From: Bathymodiolus brooksi
Taxonomy: Eukaryota > Mollusca > Bivalvia > Mytilida > Modiolidae
DNA: 64,000 nt
Reading direction: 5' to 3'
NCBI GenBank assembly: GCA_963680875.1
Contig: OY804578.1
Coordinates: forward strand, 101,585,689-101,649,688
A program made the position numbers and the translations under genes. Every line of letters begins with the position of its first letter. The stretch's first letter is position 1. Under the pieces are notes generated by a model. It saw nothing but the letters and a program-made list of their open reading frames with translations. It had not been told where the DNA came from and did not search any database. Below, piece by piece: positions 52,601 through 64,000 of this stretch.

Positions 52601-55600
52601 AAAAGATACAAACATAATACCTTAGTCAATAGAGATATAAATAAAAGAACGACATTGTTTACAAAAGGGAAAAGATACAAACATAGTACCTTAGTCAATA
52701 GAGATATAAATAAAAGAACGACATTGTTTACAAAACAGAAAAGTTACAAACATAGTACCTGAGTCAATAGAGATATGAATAAAAGAACGACATTGTTTAC
52801 AATACAGAAAAGATAAAAACATAGTACCTTAGTCAATAGAGATATGAATAAAAGAACGACATTGTTTACTATACAGAAAAGATACAAACATAGTGCCTTA
52901 GTCAATAGAGATATAAATAAAAGAACGACATTGTTTACAAAACAGAAAAGATACAAATAGTACCTTAGTCAATAGAGATATAAATAAAAGAACGACATTG
53001 CTTACAAACCAGAAAAGATACAAACATAGTACCTTAGTCAATAGAGATATAAATAAAAGAACGACATTGTTTACTATACAGAATAGATACAAACATAGTA
53101 CCTTAGTCAATATAGATATAAATAAAAGAACGACATAGCTTACTATACAGAAAAGATACAAACATAGTACCTTAGTCAATAGAGATATAAATAAAAGGAC
53201 GACATTGTTTACAAAACAGAAAAGATACAAACATAGTACCTTAGTCAATAGAGATATAAATAAAAGAACGACATTGTTTACAAAACAGAAAAGATACAAA
53301 CATAGTACCTTAGTCAATAGAGATATAAATAAAAGAACGACATTGCTTACTATTCAGAAAAGATACAAACATAGTACCTTAGTCAATAGAGATATAAATA
53401 AAAGAACGAAATTGTTTACAAACAGAAAAGATACAAACATAGTACATTAGTCAATAGAGATATAAATAAAAGAACGACATTGTTTACTATACAGAAAAGA
53501 TACAAACATAGTAACTTAGTCAATAGAGATATAAATAAAAGAACAGCATTGTTTACAATACAGAAAAGATACAAACATAGTACATTAGTCAATAGAGATA
53601 TACATAAAAGAACGACATTGTTTACAAAACAGATATGATACACACATAGTACCTTAGTCAATAGAGATATAAATAAAAGAACGACATTGTTTACTATACA
53701 GAAAAGATACAAACATAGTACCTTAGTCAATAGAGATATAGATAAAAGAACGACATTGTTTACAAACCAGAAAAGATACAAACATAGTACCTTAGTCAAT
53801 AGAGATATAAATAAAAGAACGAAATTGTTTACAAACAGAAAAGATACAAACATAGTACATTAGTCAATAGAGATATAAATAAAAGAACGACATTGTTTAC
53901 AAAACAGAAAAGATACAAACATAGTACCTTAGTCAATAGAGATATAAATAAAAGAACAACATTGTTTACAAAACAGAAAAGATACAAACATAGTACCTTA
54001 GTCAATAGAGATATAAATAAAAGAATGACATTGTTTACAAAACAGAAAAGATACAAACATAGTACCTTAGTCAATAGAGATATAAATAAAAGAACGACAT
54101 TGTTTACAAAACAGAAAAGTTACAAACATAGTACCTGAGTCAATAGAGATATGAATAAAAGAACGACATTGTTTACAAAACAGAAAAGATACAAACATAG
54201 TACATTAGTCAATAGAGATATAAATAAAAGAACGACATTGTTTACTATACAGAAAAGATACAAACATAGTAACTTAGTCAATAGAGATATAAATAAAAGA
54301 ACGACATTGTTTACAAAACAGAAATGATACACACATAGTACCTTAGTCAATAGAGATATAAATAAAAGAATGACATTGTTTACTATACAGAAAAGATACA
54401 AACATAGTACCTTAGTCAATAGAGATATAGATAAAAGAACGACATTGTTTACAAACCAGAAAAGATACAAACATAGTACCTTAGTCAATAGAGATATAAA
54501 TAAAAGAACAACATTGTTTACAAACAGAAAAGATACAAACATAGTACATTAGTCAATAGAGATATAAATAAAAGAACGACATTGTTTACTATACAGAAAA
54601 GATACAAACATAGTAACTTAGTCAATAGAGATATAAATAAAAGAACAACATTGTTTACAATACAGAAAAGATACAAACATAGTACATTAGTCAATAGAGA
54701 TATACATAAAAGAACGACATTGTTTACAAAACAGAAATGATACACACATAGTACCTTAGTCAATAGAGATATAAATAAAAGAACGACATTGTTTACTATA
54801 CAGAAAAGATACAAACATAGTACCTTAGTCAATAGAGATATAGATAAAAGAACGACATTGTTTACAAACCAGAAAAGATACAAACATAGTACCTTAGTCA
54901 ATAGAGATATAAATAAAAGAACGAAATTGTTTACAAACAGAAAAGATACAAACATAGTACATTAGTCAATAGAGATATAAATAAAAGAACGACATTGTTT
55001 ACAAAACAGAAAAGATACAAACATAGTACCTTAGTTAATAGAGATATAAATAAAAGAACAACATTGTTTACAAAACAGAAAAGATACAAACATAGTACCT
55101 TAGTCAATAGAGATATAAATAAAAGAATGACATTGTTTACAAAACAGAAAAGATACAAACATAGTACCTTAGTCAATAGAGATATAAATAAAAGAACGAC
55201 ATTGTTTACAAAACAGAAAAGTTACAAACATAGTACCTGAGTCAATAGAGATATGAATAAAAGAACGACATTGTTTACAATACAGAAAAGATACAAACAT
55301 AGTACATTAGTCAATAGAGATATAAATAAAAGAACGACATAGTTTACTATACAGAAAAGATACAAACATAGTAACTTAGTCAATAGAGATATAAATAAAA
55401 GAACAACATTGTTTACAATACAGAAAAGATACACACATAGTACCTTAGTCAATAGAGATATACATAAAAGAACGACATTGTTTACAAAACAGAAAAGATA
55501 CAAACATAGTACCTTAGTCAATAGAGATATAGATAAAAGAACGACATTGTTTACAAACCAGAAAAGATACAAACATAGTACCTTAGTCAATAGAGATATA

Positions 55601-55920
55601 AATAAAAGAACGAAATTGTTTACAAACAGAAAAGATACAAACATAGTACATTAGTCAATAGAGATATAAATAAAAGAACGACATTGTTTACAAAACAGAA
55701 AAGATACAAAAATAGTACCTTAGTCAATAGAGATATAAATAAAAGAACAACATTGTTTACAAAACAGAAAAGATACAAACATAGTACCTTAGTCAATAGA
55801 GATATAAATAAAAGAATGACATTGTTTACAAAACAGAAAAGATACAAACATAGTACCTTAGTCAATAGAGATATAAATAAAAGAACGACATTGTTTACAA
55901 AACAGAAAAGTTACAAACAT
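49694..55920 (+). repeat. Right-domain higher-order repeat, copy C (about 6.2 kb)
   Basis: Copy C follows copy B at +8,340 bp from its start, then at +8,547 bp (three extra units near 51,480-51,690), and later matches B's second half at +6,546 bp through 55,865. Near 52,310-52,640 it has a local rearrangement: the marker region is preceded by a duplicated pair of units and the AGATAGAAAC unit seen in A and B is missing. After about 55,920 the order departs from A and B. Confidence 0.8.
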
Positions 55921-58900
55921 AGTACCTGAGTCAATAGAGATATGAATAAAAGAACGACATTGCTTACAATACAGAAAAGATAAAAACATAGTACCTTAGT
56001 CAATAGAGATATGAATAAAAGAACGACATTGTTTACTATACAGAAAAGATACAAACATAGTACCTTAGTCAATAGAGATATAAATAAAAGAACGACATTG
56101 TTTACAAAACAGAAAAGATACAAACATAGTACCTTAGTCAATAGAGATATAAATAAAAGAACGACATTGCTTACAAAACAGAAAAGATACAAATAGTACC
56201 TTAGTCAATAGAGATATAAATAAAAGAACGACATTGCTTACTATACAGAAAAGATACAAACATAGTACCTTAGTCAATAGAGATATAGATAAAAGAACGA
56301 CATTGTTTACAAACCAGAAAAGATACAAACATAGTACCTTAGTCAATAGAGATATAAATAAAAGAACGAAATTGTTTACAAACAGAATAGATACAAACAT
56401 AGTACATTAGTCAATAGAGATATAAATAAAAGAACGACATTGTTTACAAAACAGAAAAGATACAAACATAGTACCTTAGTCAATAGAGATATAAATAAAA
56501 GAACAACATTGTTTACAAAACAGAAAAGATACAAACATAGTACCTTAGTCAATAGAGATATAAATAAAAGAATGACATTGTTTACAAAACAGAAAAGATA
56601 CAAACATAGTACCTTAGTCAATAGAGATATAAATAAAAGAACGACATTGTTTACAAAACAGAAAAGTTACAAACATAGTACCTGAGTCAATAGAGATATG
56701 AATAAAAGAACGACATTGTTTACAATACAGAAAAGATACAAACATAGTACATTAGTCAATAGAGATATAAATAAAAGAACGACATTGTTTACTATACATA
56801 AAAGATACAAACATAGTAACTTAGTCAATAGAGATATAAATAAAAGAACAACATTGTTTACAATACAGAAAAGATACAAACATAGTACATTAGTCAATAG
56901 AGATATAAATAAAAGAACGACATTGTTTACAAAACAGAAATGATACACACATAGTACCTTAGTCAAAAGAGATATAAATAAAAGAACGACATTGTTTACT
57001 ATACAGAAAAGATACAAACATAGTACCTTAGTCAATAGAGATATAGATAAAAGAACGACATTGTTTACAAACCAGAAAAGATACAAACATAGTACCTTAG
57101 TCAATAGAGATATAAATAAAAGAACGAAATTGTTTACAAACAGAAAAGATACAAACATAGTACATTAGTCAATTGAGATATAAATAAAAGAACGACATTG
57201 TTTACTATACAGAAAAGATACAAACATAGTAACTTAGTCAATAGAGATATAAATAAAAGAACAACATTGTTTACAATACAGAAAAGATACAAACATAGAA
57301 CAGTAGTCAATAGAGATATACATAAAAGAACGACATTGTTTACAAAACAGAAATGATACACACATAGTACCTTAGTCAATAGAGATATAAATAAAAGAAC
57401 GACATTGTTTACTATAGAGAAAAGATACAAACATAGTACCTTAGTCAATAGAGATATAGATAAAAGAACGACATTGTTTACAAACCAGAAAAGATACAAA
57501 CATAGTACCTTAGTCAATAGAGATATAAATAAAAGAACGAAATTGTTTACAAACAGAAAAGATACAAATATAGTACATTAGTCAATAGAGATATAAATAA
57601 AAGAACGACATTGTTTACAAAACAGAAAAGATACAAACATAGTTCCTTAGTCAATAGAGATATAAATAAAAGAACAACATTGTTTACAAAACAGAAAAGA
57701 TACAAACATAGTACCTTAGTCAATAGAGATATAAATAAAAGAACGACATTGTTTACAAAACAGAAAAGATACAAACATAGTACCTTAGTCAATAGAGATA
57801 TAAATAAAAGAACGACATTGCTTACAAAACAGAAAAGATACAAATAGTACCTTAGTCAATAGAGATATAAATAAAAGAACGACATTGTTTACAAAACAGA
57901 AATGATACACATAGTACCTTAGTCAATAGAGATATAAATAAAAGAACGACATTGCTTACTATACAGAAAAGATACAAACATAGTACCTTAGTCAATAGAG
58001 ATATAGATAAAAGAACGACATTGTTTACAAACCAGAAAAGATACAAACATAGTACCTTAGTCAATAGAGATATAAATAAAAGAACGAAATTGTTTACAAA
58101 CAGAATAGATACAAACATAGTACATTAGTCAATAGAGATATAAATAAAAGAACGACATTGTTTACAAAACAGAAAAGATACAAACATAGTACCTTAGTCA
58201 ATAGAGATATAAATAAAAGAACAACATTGTTTACAAAACAGAAAAGATACAAACATAGTACCTTAGTCAATAGAGATATAAATAAAAGAATGACATTGTT
58301 TACAAAACAGAAAAGATACAAACATAGTACCTTAGTCAATAGAGATATAAATAAAAGAACGACATTGTTTACAAAACAGAAAAGTTACAAACATAGTACC
58401 TGAGTCAATAGAGATATGAATAAAAGAACGACATTGTTTACAATACAGAAAAGATACAAACATAGTACATTAGTCAATAGAGATATAAATAAAAGAACGA
58501 CATTGTTTACTATACATAAAAGATACAAACATAGTAACTTAGTCAATAGAGATATAAATAAAAGAACAACATTGTTTACAATACAGAAAAGATACAAACA
58601 TAGTACATTAGTCAATAGAGATATACATAAAAGAACGACATTGTTTACAAAACAGAAATGATACACACATAGTACCTTAGTCAAAAGAGATATAAATAAA
58701 AGAACGACATTGTTTACTATACAGAAAAGATACAAACATAGTACCTAAGTCAATAGAGATATAGATAAAAGAACGATATTGTTTACAAACCAGAAAAGAT
58801 ACAAACATAGTACCTTAGTCAATAGAGATATAAATAAAAGAACGAAATTGTTTACAAACAGAAAAGATACAAACATAGTACATTAGTCAATAGAGATATA

Positions 58901-61900
58901 CATAAAAGAACGACATTGTTTACAAAACAGAAAAGATACAAACATAGTTCCTTAGTCAATAGAGATATAAATAAAAGAACAACATTGTTTACAAAACAGA
59001 AAAGATACAAACATAGTACCTTAGTCAATAGAGATATAAATAAAAGAATGACATTGTTTACAAAACAGAAAAGATACAAACATAGTACCTTAGTCAATAG
59101 AGATATAAATAAAAGAACGACATTGTTTACAAAACAGTAAAGTTACAAACATAGTACCTGAGTCAATAGAGATATGAATAAAAGAACGACATTGTTTACA
59201 ATACAGAAAAGATACAAACATAGTACATTAGTCAATAGAGATATAAATAAAAGAACGACATTGTTTACTATTCAGAAAAGATACAAACATAGTACCTTAG
59301 TCAATAGAGATATAGATAAAAGAACGACATTGTTTACAAACCAGAAAAGATACAAACATAGTACCTTAGTCAATAGAGATATAAATAAAAGAACGACATT
59401 GTTTACAAAACAGTAAAGTTACAAACATAGTACCTGAGTCAATAGAGATATGAATAAAAGAACAGCATTGTTTACTATACAGAAAAGATACAAACATAGT
59501 AGCTTAGTCAATAGAGATATAAATAAAAGAACGACATTGTTTACAAAACAGAAAAGATACAAACATAGTACCTTAGTCAATAGAGATATAAATAAAAGAA
59601 CGACATTGTTTACTATACAGAAAAGATACAAACATAGTAACTTAGTCAATAGAGATATAAATAAAAGAACAACATTGTTTACAATACAGAAAAGATACAA
59701 ACATAGTACATTAGTCAATAGAGATATACATAAAAGAACGACATTGTTTACAAAATAGAAATGATATACACATATTACCTTAGTCAATAGAGATATAAAT
59801 AAAAGAACGACATTGTTTACTATACAGAAAAGATACAAACATAGTACCTTAGTCAATAGAGATATAGATAAAAGAACGACATTGTTTACAAACCAGAAAA
59901 GATACAAACATAGTACCTTAGTCAATAGAGATATAAATAAAAGAACGAAATTGTTTACAAACAGAAAAGATACAAACATAGTACATTAGTCAATAGAGAT
60001 ATAAATAAAAGAACGACATTGTTTACAAAACAGAAAAGATACAAACATAGTACCTTAGGCAATAGAGATATGAATAAAAGAACAACATTGTTTACAAAAC
60101 AGAAAAGATACAAACATAGTACCTTAGTCAATAGAGATATAAATAAAAGAATGACATTGTTTACAAAACAGAAAAGATACAAACATAGTACCTTAGTCAA
60201 TAGAGATATAAATAAAAGAACGACATTGTTTACAAAACAGAAAAGTTACAAACATAGTACCTGAGTCAATAAAGATATGAATAAAAGAACGACATTGTTT
60301 ACAATACAGAAAAGATAAAAACATAGTACCTTAGTCAATAGAGATATGAATAAAAGAACGACATTGTTTACTATACAGAAAAGATACAAACATAGTACCT
60401 TAGTCAATAGAGATATAAATAAAAGAACGACATTGTTTACAAAACAGAAAAGATACAAACATAGTACCTTAGTCAATAGAGATATAAATAAAAGAACGAC
60501 ATTGTTTACAAAACAGAAAAGATACAAATAGTACCTTAGTCAATAGAGATATAAATAAAAGAACGACATTGTTTACAAACCGGAAAAGATACAAACATAG
60601 TGCCTTAGTCAATAGAGATATAAATAAAAGAACGACATTGCTAACAAAACAGAAAAGATACAAACATAGTACCTTAGTCAATAGAGATATAAATAAAAGA
60701 ACGACATTGTTTACTATACAGAATAGATACAAACATAGTACCTTAGTCAATAGAGATATAAATAAAAGAACAACATTGTTTACTATACAGAAAAGATACA
60801 AACATAGTACATTAGTCAATAGAGATATAAATAAAAGAACGACATTGTTTAGAAAACAGAAAAGATGCAAACATAGTACCTTAGTCAATAGAGATATAAA
60901 TAAAAGAACAACATTGTTTACAAAACAGAAAAGATACACACATAGTAACTTAGTCAATAGAGATATAAATAAAAGAACAACATTGTTTACAATACAGAAA
61001 AGATACAAACATAGTACATTGTTCAATAGAGATATAAATAAAAGAACGACATTGTTTACAAAACAGAAATAATACACACATAGTACCTTAGTCAATAGAG
61101 ATATAAATAAAAGAACGACATTGTTTACTATACGGAAAAGATACAAACATAGTACCTTAGTCAATAGAGATATAGATAAAAGAACGACATTGTTTACAAA
61201 CCAGAAAAGATACAAACATAGTACCTTAGTCAATAGAGATATAAATAAAAGAACGAAATTGCTTACAAACAGAAAAGATACAAACATAGTACATTAGTCA
61301 ATAGAGATATAAATAAAAGAACGACATTGTTTACAAAACAGAAAAGATACAAACATAGTACCTTAGTCAATAGAGATATAAATAAAAGAACAACATTGTT
61401 TACAAAACAGAAAAGATACAAACATAGTACCTTAGTCAATAGAGATATACATAAAAGAATGACATTGTTTACAAAACAGAAAAGATACAAACATAGTACC
61501 TTAGTCAATAGAGATATAAATAAAAGAACGACATTGTTTACAAAACAGAAAAGTTACAAACATAGTACCTGAGTCAATAGAGATATGAATAAAAGAACGA
61601 CATTGTTTACAATACAGAAAAGATACAAACATAGTACATTAGTCAATAGAGATATAAATAAAAGAACGACATTGTTTACTATACAGAAAAGATACAAACA
61701 TAATAACTTAGTCAATAGAGATATAAATAAAAGAACAACATTGTTTACAATACAGAAAAGATACAAACATAGTACATTAGTCAATAGAGATATACATAAA
61801 AGAACGACATTGTTTACAAAACAAAAATGATACACACATAGTACCTTAGTCAATAGAGATATAAATAAAAGAACGACATTGTTTACTATACAGAAAAGAT

Positions 61901-64000
61901 ACAAACATAGTACCTTAGTCAATAGAGATATAGATAAAAGAACGACATTGTTTACAAACCAGAAAAGATACAAACATAGTACCTTAGTCAATAGAGATAT
62001 AAATAAAAGAACGAAATTGTTTACAAACAGAAAATATACAAACATAGTACATTAGTCAATAGAGATATAAATAAAAGAACGACATTGTTTACTATACAGA
62101 AAAGATACAAACATAGTAACTTAGTCAATAGAGATATAAATAAAAGAACAACATTGTTTACAATACAGAAAAGATACAAACATAGTACATTAGTCAATAG
62201 AGATATACATAAAAGAACGACATTGTTTACAAAACAGAAATGATACACACATAGTACCTTAGTCAATAGAGATATAAATAAAAGAACGACATTGTTTACT
62301 ATACAGAAAAGATACAAACATAGTACCTTAGTCAATAGAGATATAGATAAAAGAACGACATTGTTTACAAACCAGAAAAGATACAAACATAGTACCTTAG
62401 TCAATAGAGATATAAATAAAAGAACGAAATTGCTTACAAACAGAAAAGATACAAACATAGTACATTAGTCAATAGAGATATAAATAAAAGAACGACATTG
62501 TTTACAAAGCAGAAAAGATACAAACATAGTACCTTAGTCAATAGAGATATAAATAAAAGAACAACATTGTTTACAAAACAGAAAAGATACAAACATAGTA
62601 CCTTAGTCAATAGAGATATAAATAAAAGAACGACATTGTTTACAAAACAGAAAAGTTACAAACATAGTACCTGAGTCAATAGAGATATGAATAAAAGAAC
62701 GACATTGTTTACAATACAGAAAAGATACAAACATAGTACATTAGTCAATAGAGATATAAATAAAAGAACGACATTGTTTACTATACAGAAAAGATACAAA
62801 CATAATAACTTAGTCAATAGAGATATAAATAAAAGAACAACATTGTTTACAATACAGAAAAGATACAAACATAGTACATTAGTCAATAGAGATATACATA
62901 AAAGAACGACATTGTTTACTATACAGAAAAGATACAAACATAGTACCTTAGTCAATAGAGATATAGATAAAAGAACGACATTGTTTACAAACCAGAAAAG
63001 ATACAAACATAGTACCTTAGTCAATAGAGATATAAATAAAAGAACGACATTGTTTACTATACAGAAAAGATACAAACATAGTAACTTAGTCAATAGAGAT
63101 ATAAATAAAAGAACAACATTGTTTACAATACAGAAAAGATACAAACATAGTACATTAGTCAATAGAGATATACATAAAAGAACGAAATTGTTTACAAACA
63201 GAAAAGATACAAACATAGTACATTAGTCAATAGAGATATAAATAAAAGAACGACATTGTTTACAAAACAGAAAAGATACAAACATAGTACCTTAGGCAAT
63301 AGAGATATGAATAAAAGAACAACATTGTTTACAAAACAGAAAAGATACAAACATAGTACCTTAGTCAATAGAGATATAAATAAAAGAATGACATTGTTTA
63401 CAAAACAGAAAAGATACAAACATAGTACCTTAGTCAATAGAGATATAAATAAAAGAACGACATTGTTTACAAAACAGAAAAGTTACAAACATAGTACCTG
63501 AGTCAATAAAGATATGAATAAAAGAACGACATTGTTTACAATACAGAAAAGATAAAAACATAGTACCTTAGTCAATAGAGATATGAATAAAAGAACGACA
63601 TTGTTTACTATACAGAAAAGATACAAACATAGTACCTTAGTCAATAGAGATATAAATAAAAGAACGACATTGTTTACAAAACAGAAAAGATACAAACATA
63701 GTACCTTAGTCAATAGAGATATAAATAAAAGAACGACATTGTTTACAAAACAGAAAAGATACAAATAGTACCTTAGTCAATAGAGATATAAATAAAAGAA
63801 CGACATTGTTTACAAACCGGAAAAGATACAAACATAGTGCCTTAGTCAATAGAGATATAAATAAAAGAACGACATTGCTTACAAAACAGAAAAGATACAA
63901 ACATAGTACCTTAGTCAATAGAGATATAAATAAAAGAACGACATTGTTTACTATACAGAATAGATACAAACATAGTACCTTAGTCAATAGAGATATAAAT
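55921..64000 (+). repeat. Array tail with 1,718-bp and 3,237-bp duplications
   Basis: The same unit family continues with a different block order. A block recurs at +1,718 bp (56,376 to 58,094; 56,440 to 58,158; 56,667 to 58,385). A second recurs at +3,237 bp (59,955 to 63,192; 60,019 to 63,256; 60,469 to 63,706), and a third at +1,102 bp (61,554 to 62,656). The array is cut by the window end. Confidence 0.82.

Larger units (their letters stand above)
10951..64000 (+). repeat. Giant 69-bp satellite array, about 770 units, continuing past the window
   Basis: The unit is 69 bp; a consensus copy is 11,929-11,997. It is 26% G+C with strong strand asymmetry: 36 A, 15 T, 9 C and 9 G on the plus strand. 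Conserved landmarks are GATACAAACATAGTACC, TTAGTCAATAGAGATATAAA and ACATTGTTTACAAAACAG. Units differ by one to a few substitutions. Most are exactly 69 bp, with 68-bp and 66-bp units concentrated right of about 29 kb. No other sequence interrupts the array. Higher-order blocks are listed separately. In two frames the unit has no stop, giving hydrophobic (minus) and basic (plus) 23-residue repeats, which I treat as a consequence of unit length. Satellite DNA, possibly pericentromeric or subtelomeric heterochromatin, is the simplest interpretation. Its chromosomal position is unknown. Confidence 0.97.

Noticed and set aside
29506..63987. Dozens of 60-226-codon frames on both strands in the right domain
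   Set aside because: They are fragments of the satellite frame, bounded by 68- or 66-bp units and variant stops. Annotating them as genes would be misleading.
10951..64000. CRISPR-like array
   Set aside because: The repeats are contiguous with no unique spacers, the unit is 69 bp, and the context is eukaryotic.
10951..64000. Telomeric repeat or CENP-B-box satellite
   Set aside because: There is no TTAGGG-type run, and I found no match to the CENP-B box (TTCG...CGGG) in the unit. Centromeric identity remains open but unsupported by motif.

Overview
The window looks like animal, most likely bivalve-mollusc, nuclear DNA. It is AT-rich. It carries intron-split exons of an immunoglobulin-superfamily gene, short dispersed repeats of types common in mollusc genomes, a decayed integrase gene of the KRBA2/SCAND3-like family, and a very large satellite array. 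There is no prokaryotic gene organisation. The bivalve assignment rests on remembered resemblance of several dispersed repeats to marine-mussel sequences and was not checked by search.

Positions 1 to about 10,950 are ordinary intergenic or intronic DNA. In order they hold: a dispersed repeat (85-325); a quiet AT-rich stretch with a cluster of X-box-like motifs (1,796-2,369); two plus-strand Ig exons with matching phase-1 splice sites (2,474-2,587 and 3,236-3,520), separated by an intron with a GATT microsatellite; a degenerate ~30-bp tandem repeat (4,240-4,380); a minus-strand integrase pseudogene with a frameshift, two stops and a damaged splice donor (4,452-6,022); a tRNA-like SINE (about 6,521-6,851); a near-perfect 42-bp-arm hairpin (7,043-7,143); a non-autonomous Tc1/mariner-superfamily element with a TA target duplication (8,181-9,158); and a second copy of the first dispersed repeat (about 10,665-10,925).

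From about 10,951 to the window end (more than 53 kb, about 770 units) the sequence is one uninterrupted tandem array of a 69-bp unit. It has a layered higher-order structure. A left domain (to about 29.5 kb) is made almost only of exact 69-bp units. It contains a ~7.5-kb block duplicated once, and the second copy carries a further 3,243-bp (47-unit) internal duplication. A right domain (about 29.5-64 kb) is marked by 68-bp, 66-bp and longer units. It is built of nested blocks, most clearly three tandem copies of a ~6.3-kb block, the middle one enlarged to 8,340 bp by a 2,001-bp (29-unit) duplication.

Because 69 is a multiple of three and the unit lacks stops in one frame on each strand, the array shows enormous reading frames: a 10.2-kb frame on the minus strand (23-residue hydrophobic repeats) and frames up to 3.8 kb on the plus strand (Lys/Arg-rich repeats). 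I do not regard these as genes. The left-domain minus frame is more open than a simple estimate predicts and deserves a formal test. The array is the main object of interest: a large satellite whose birth order of duplications can be read, and whose single CpG per unit is repeatedly lost.
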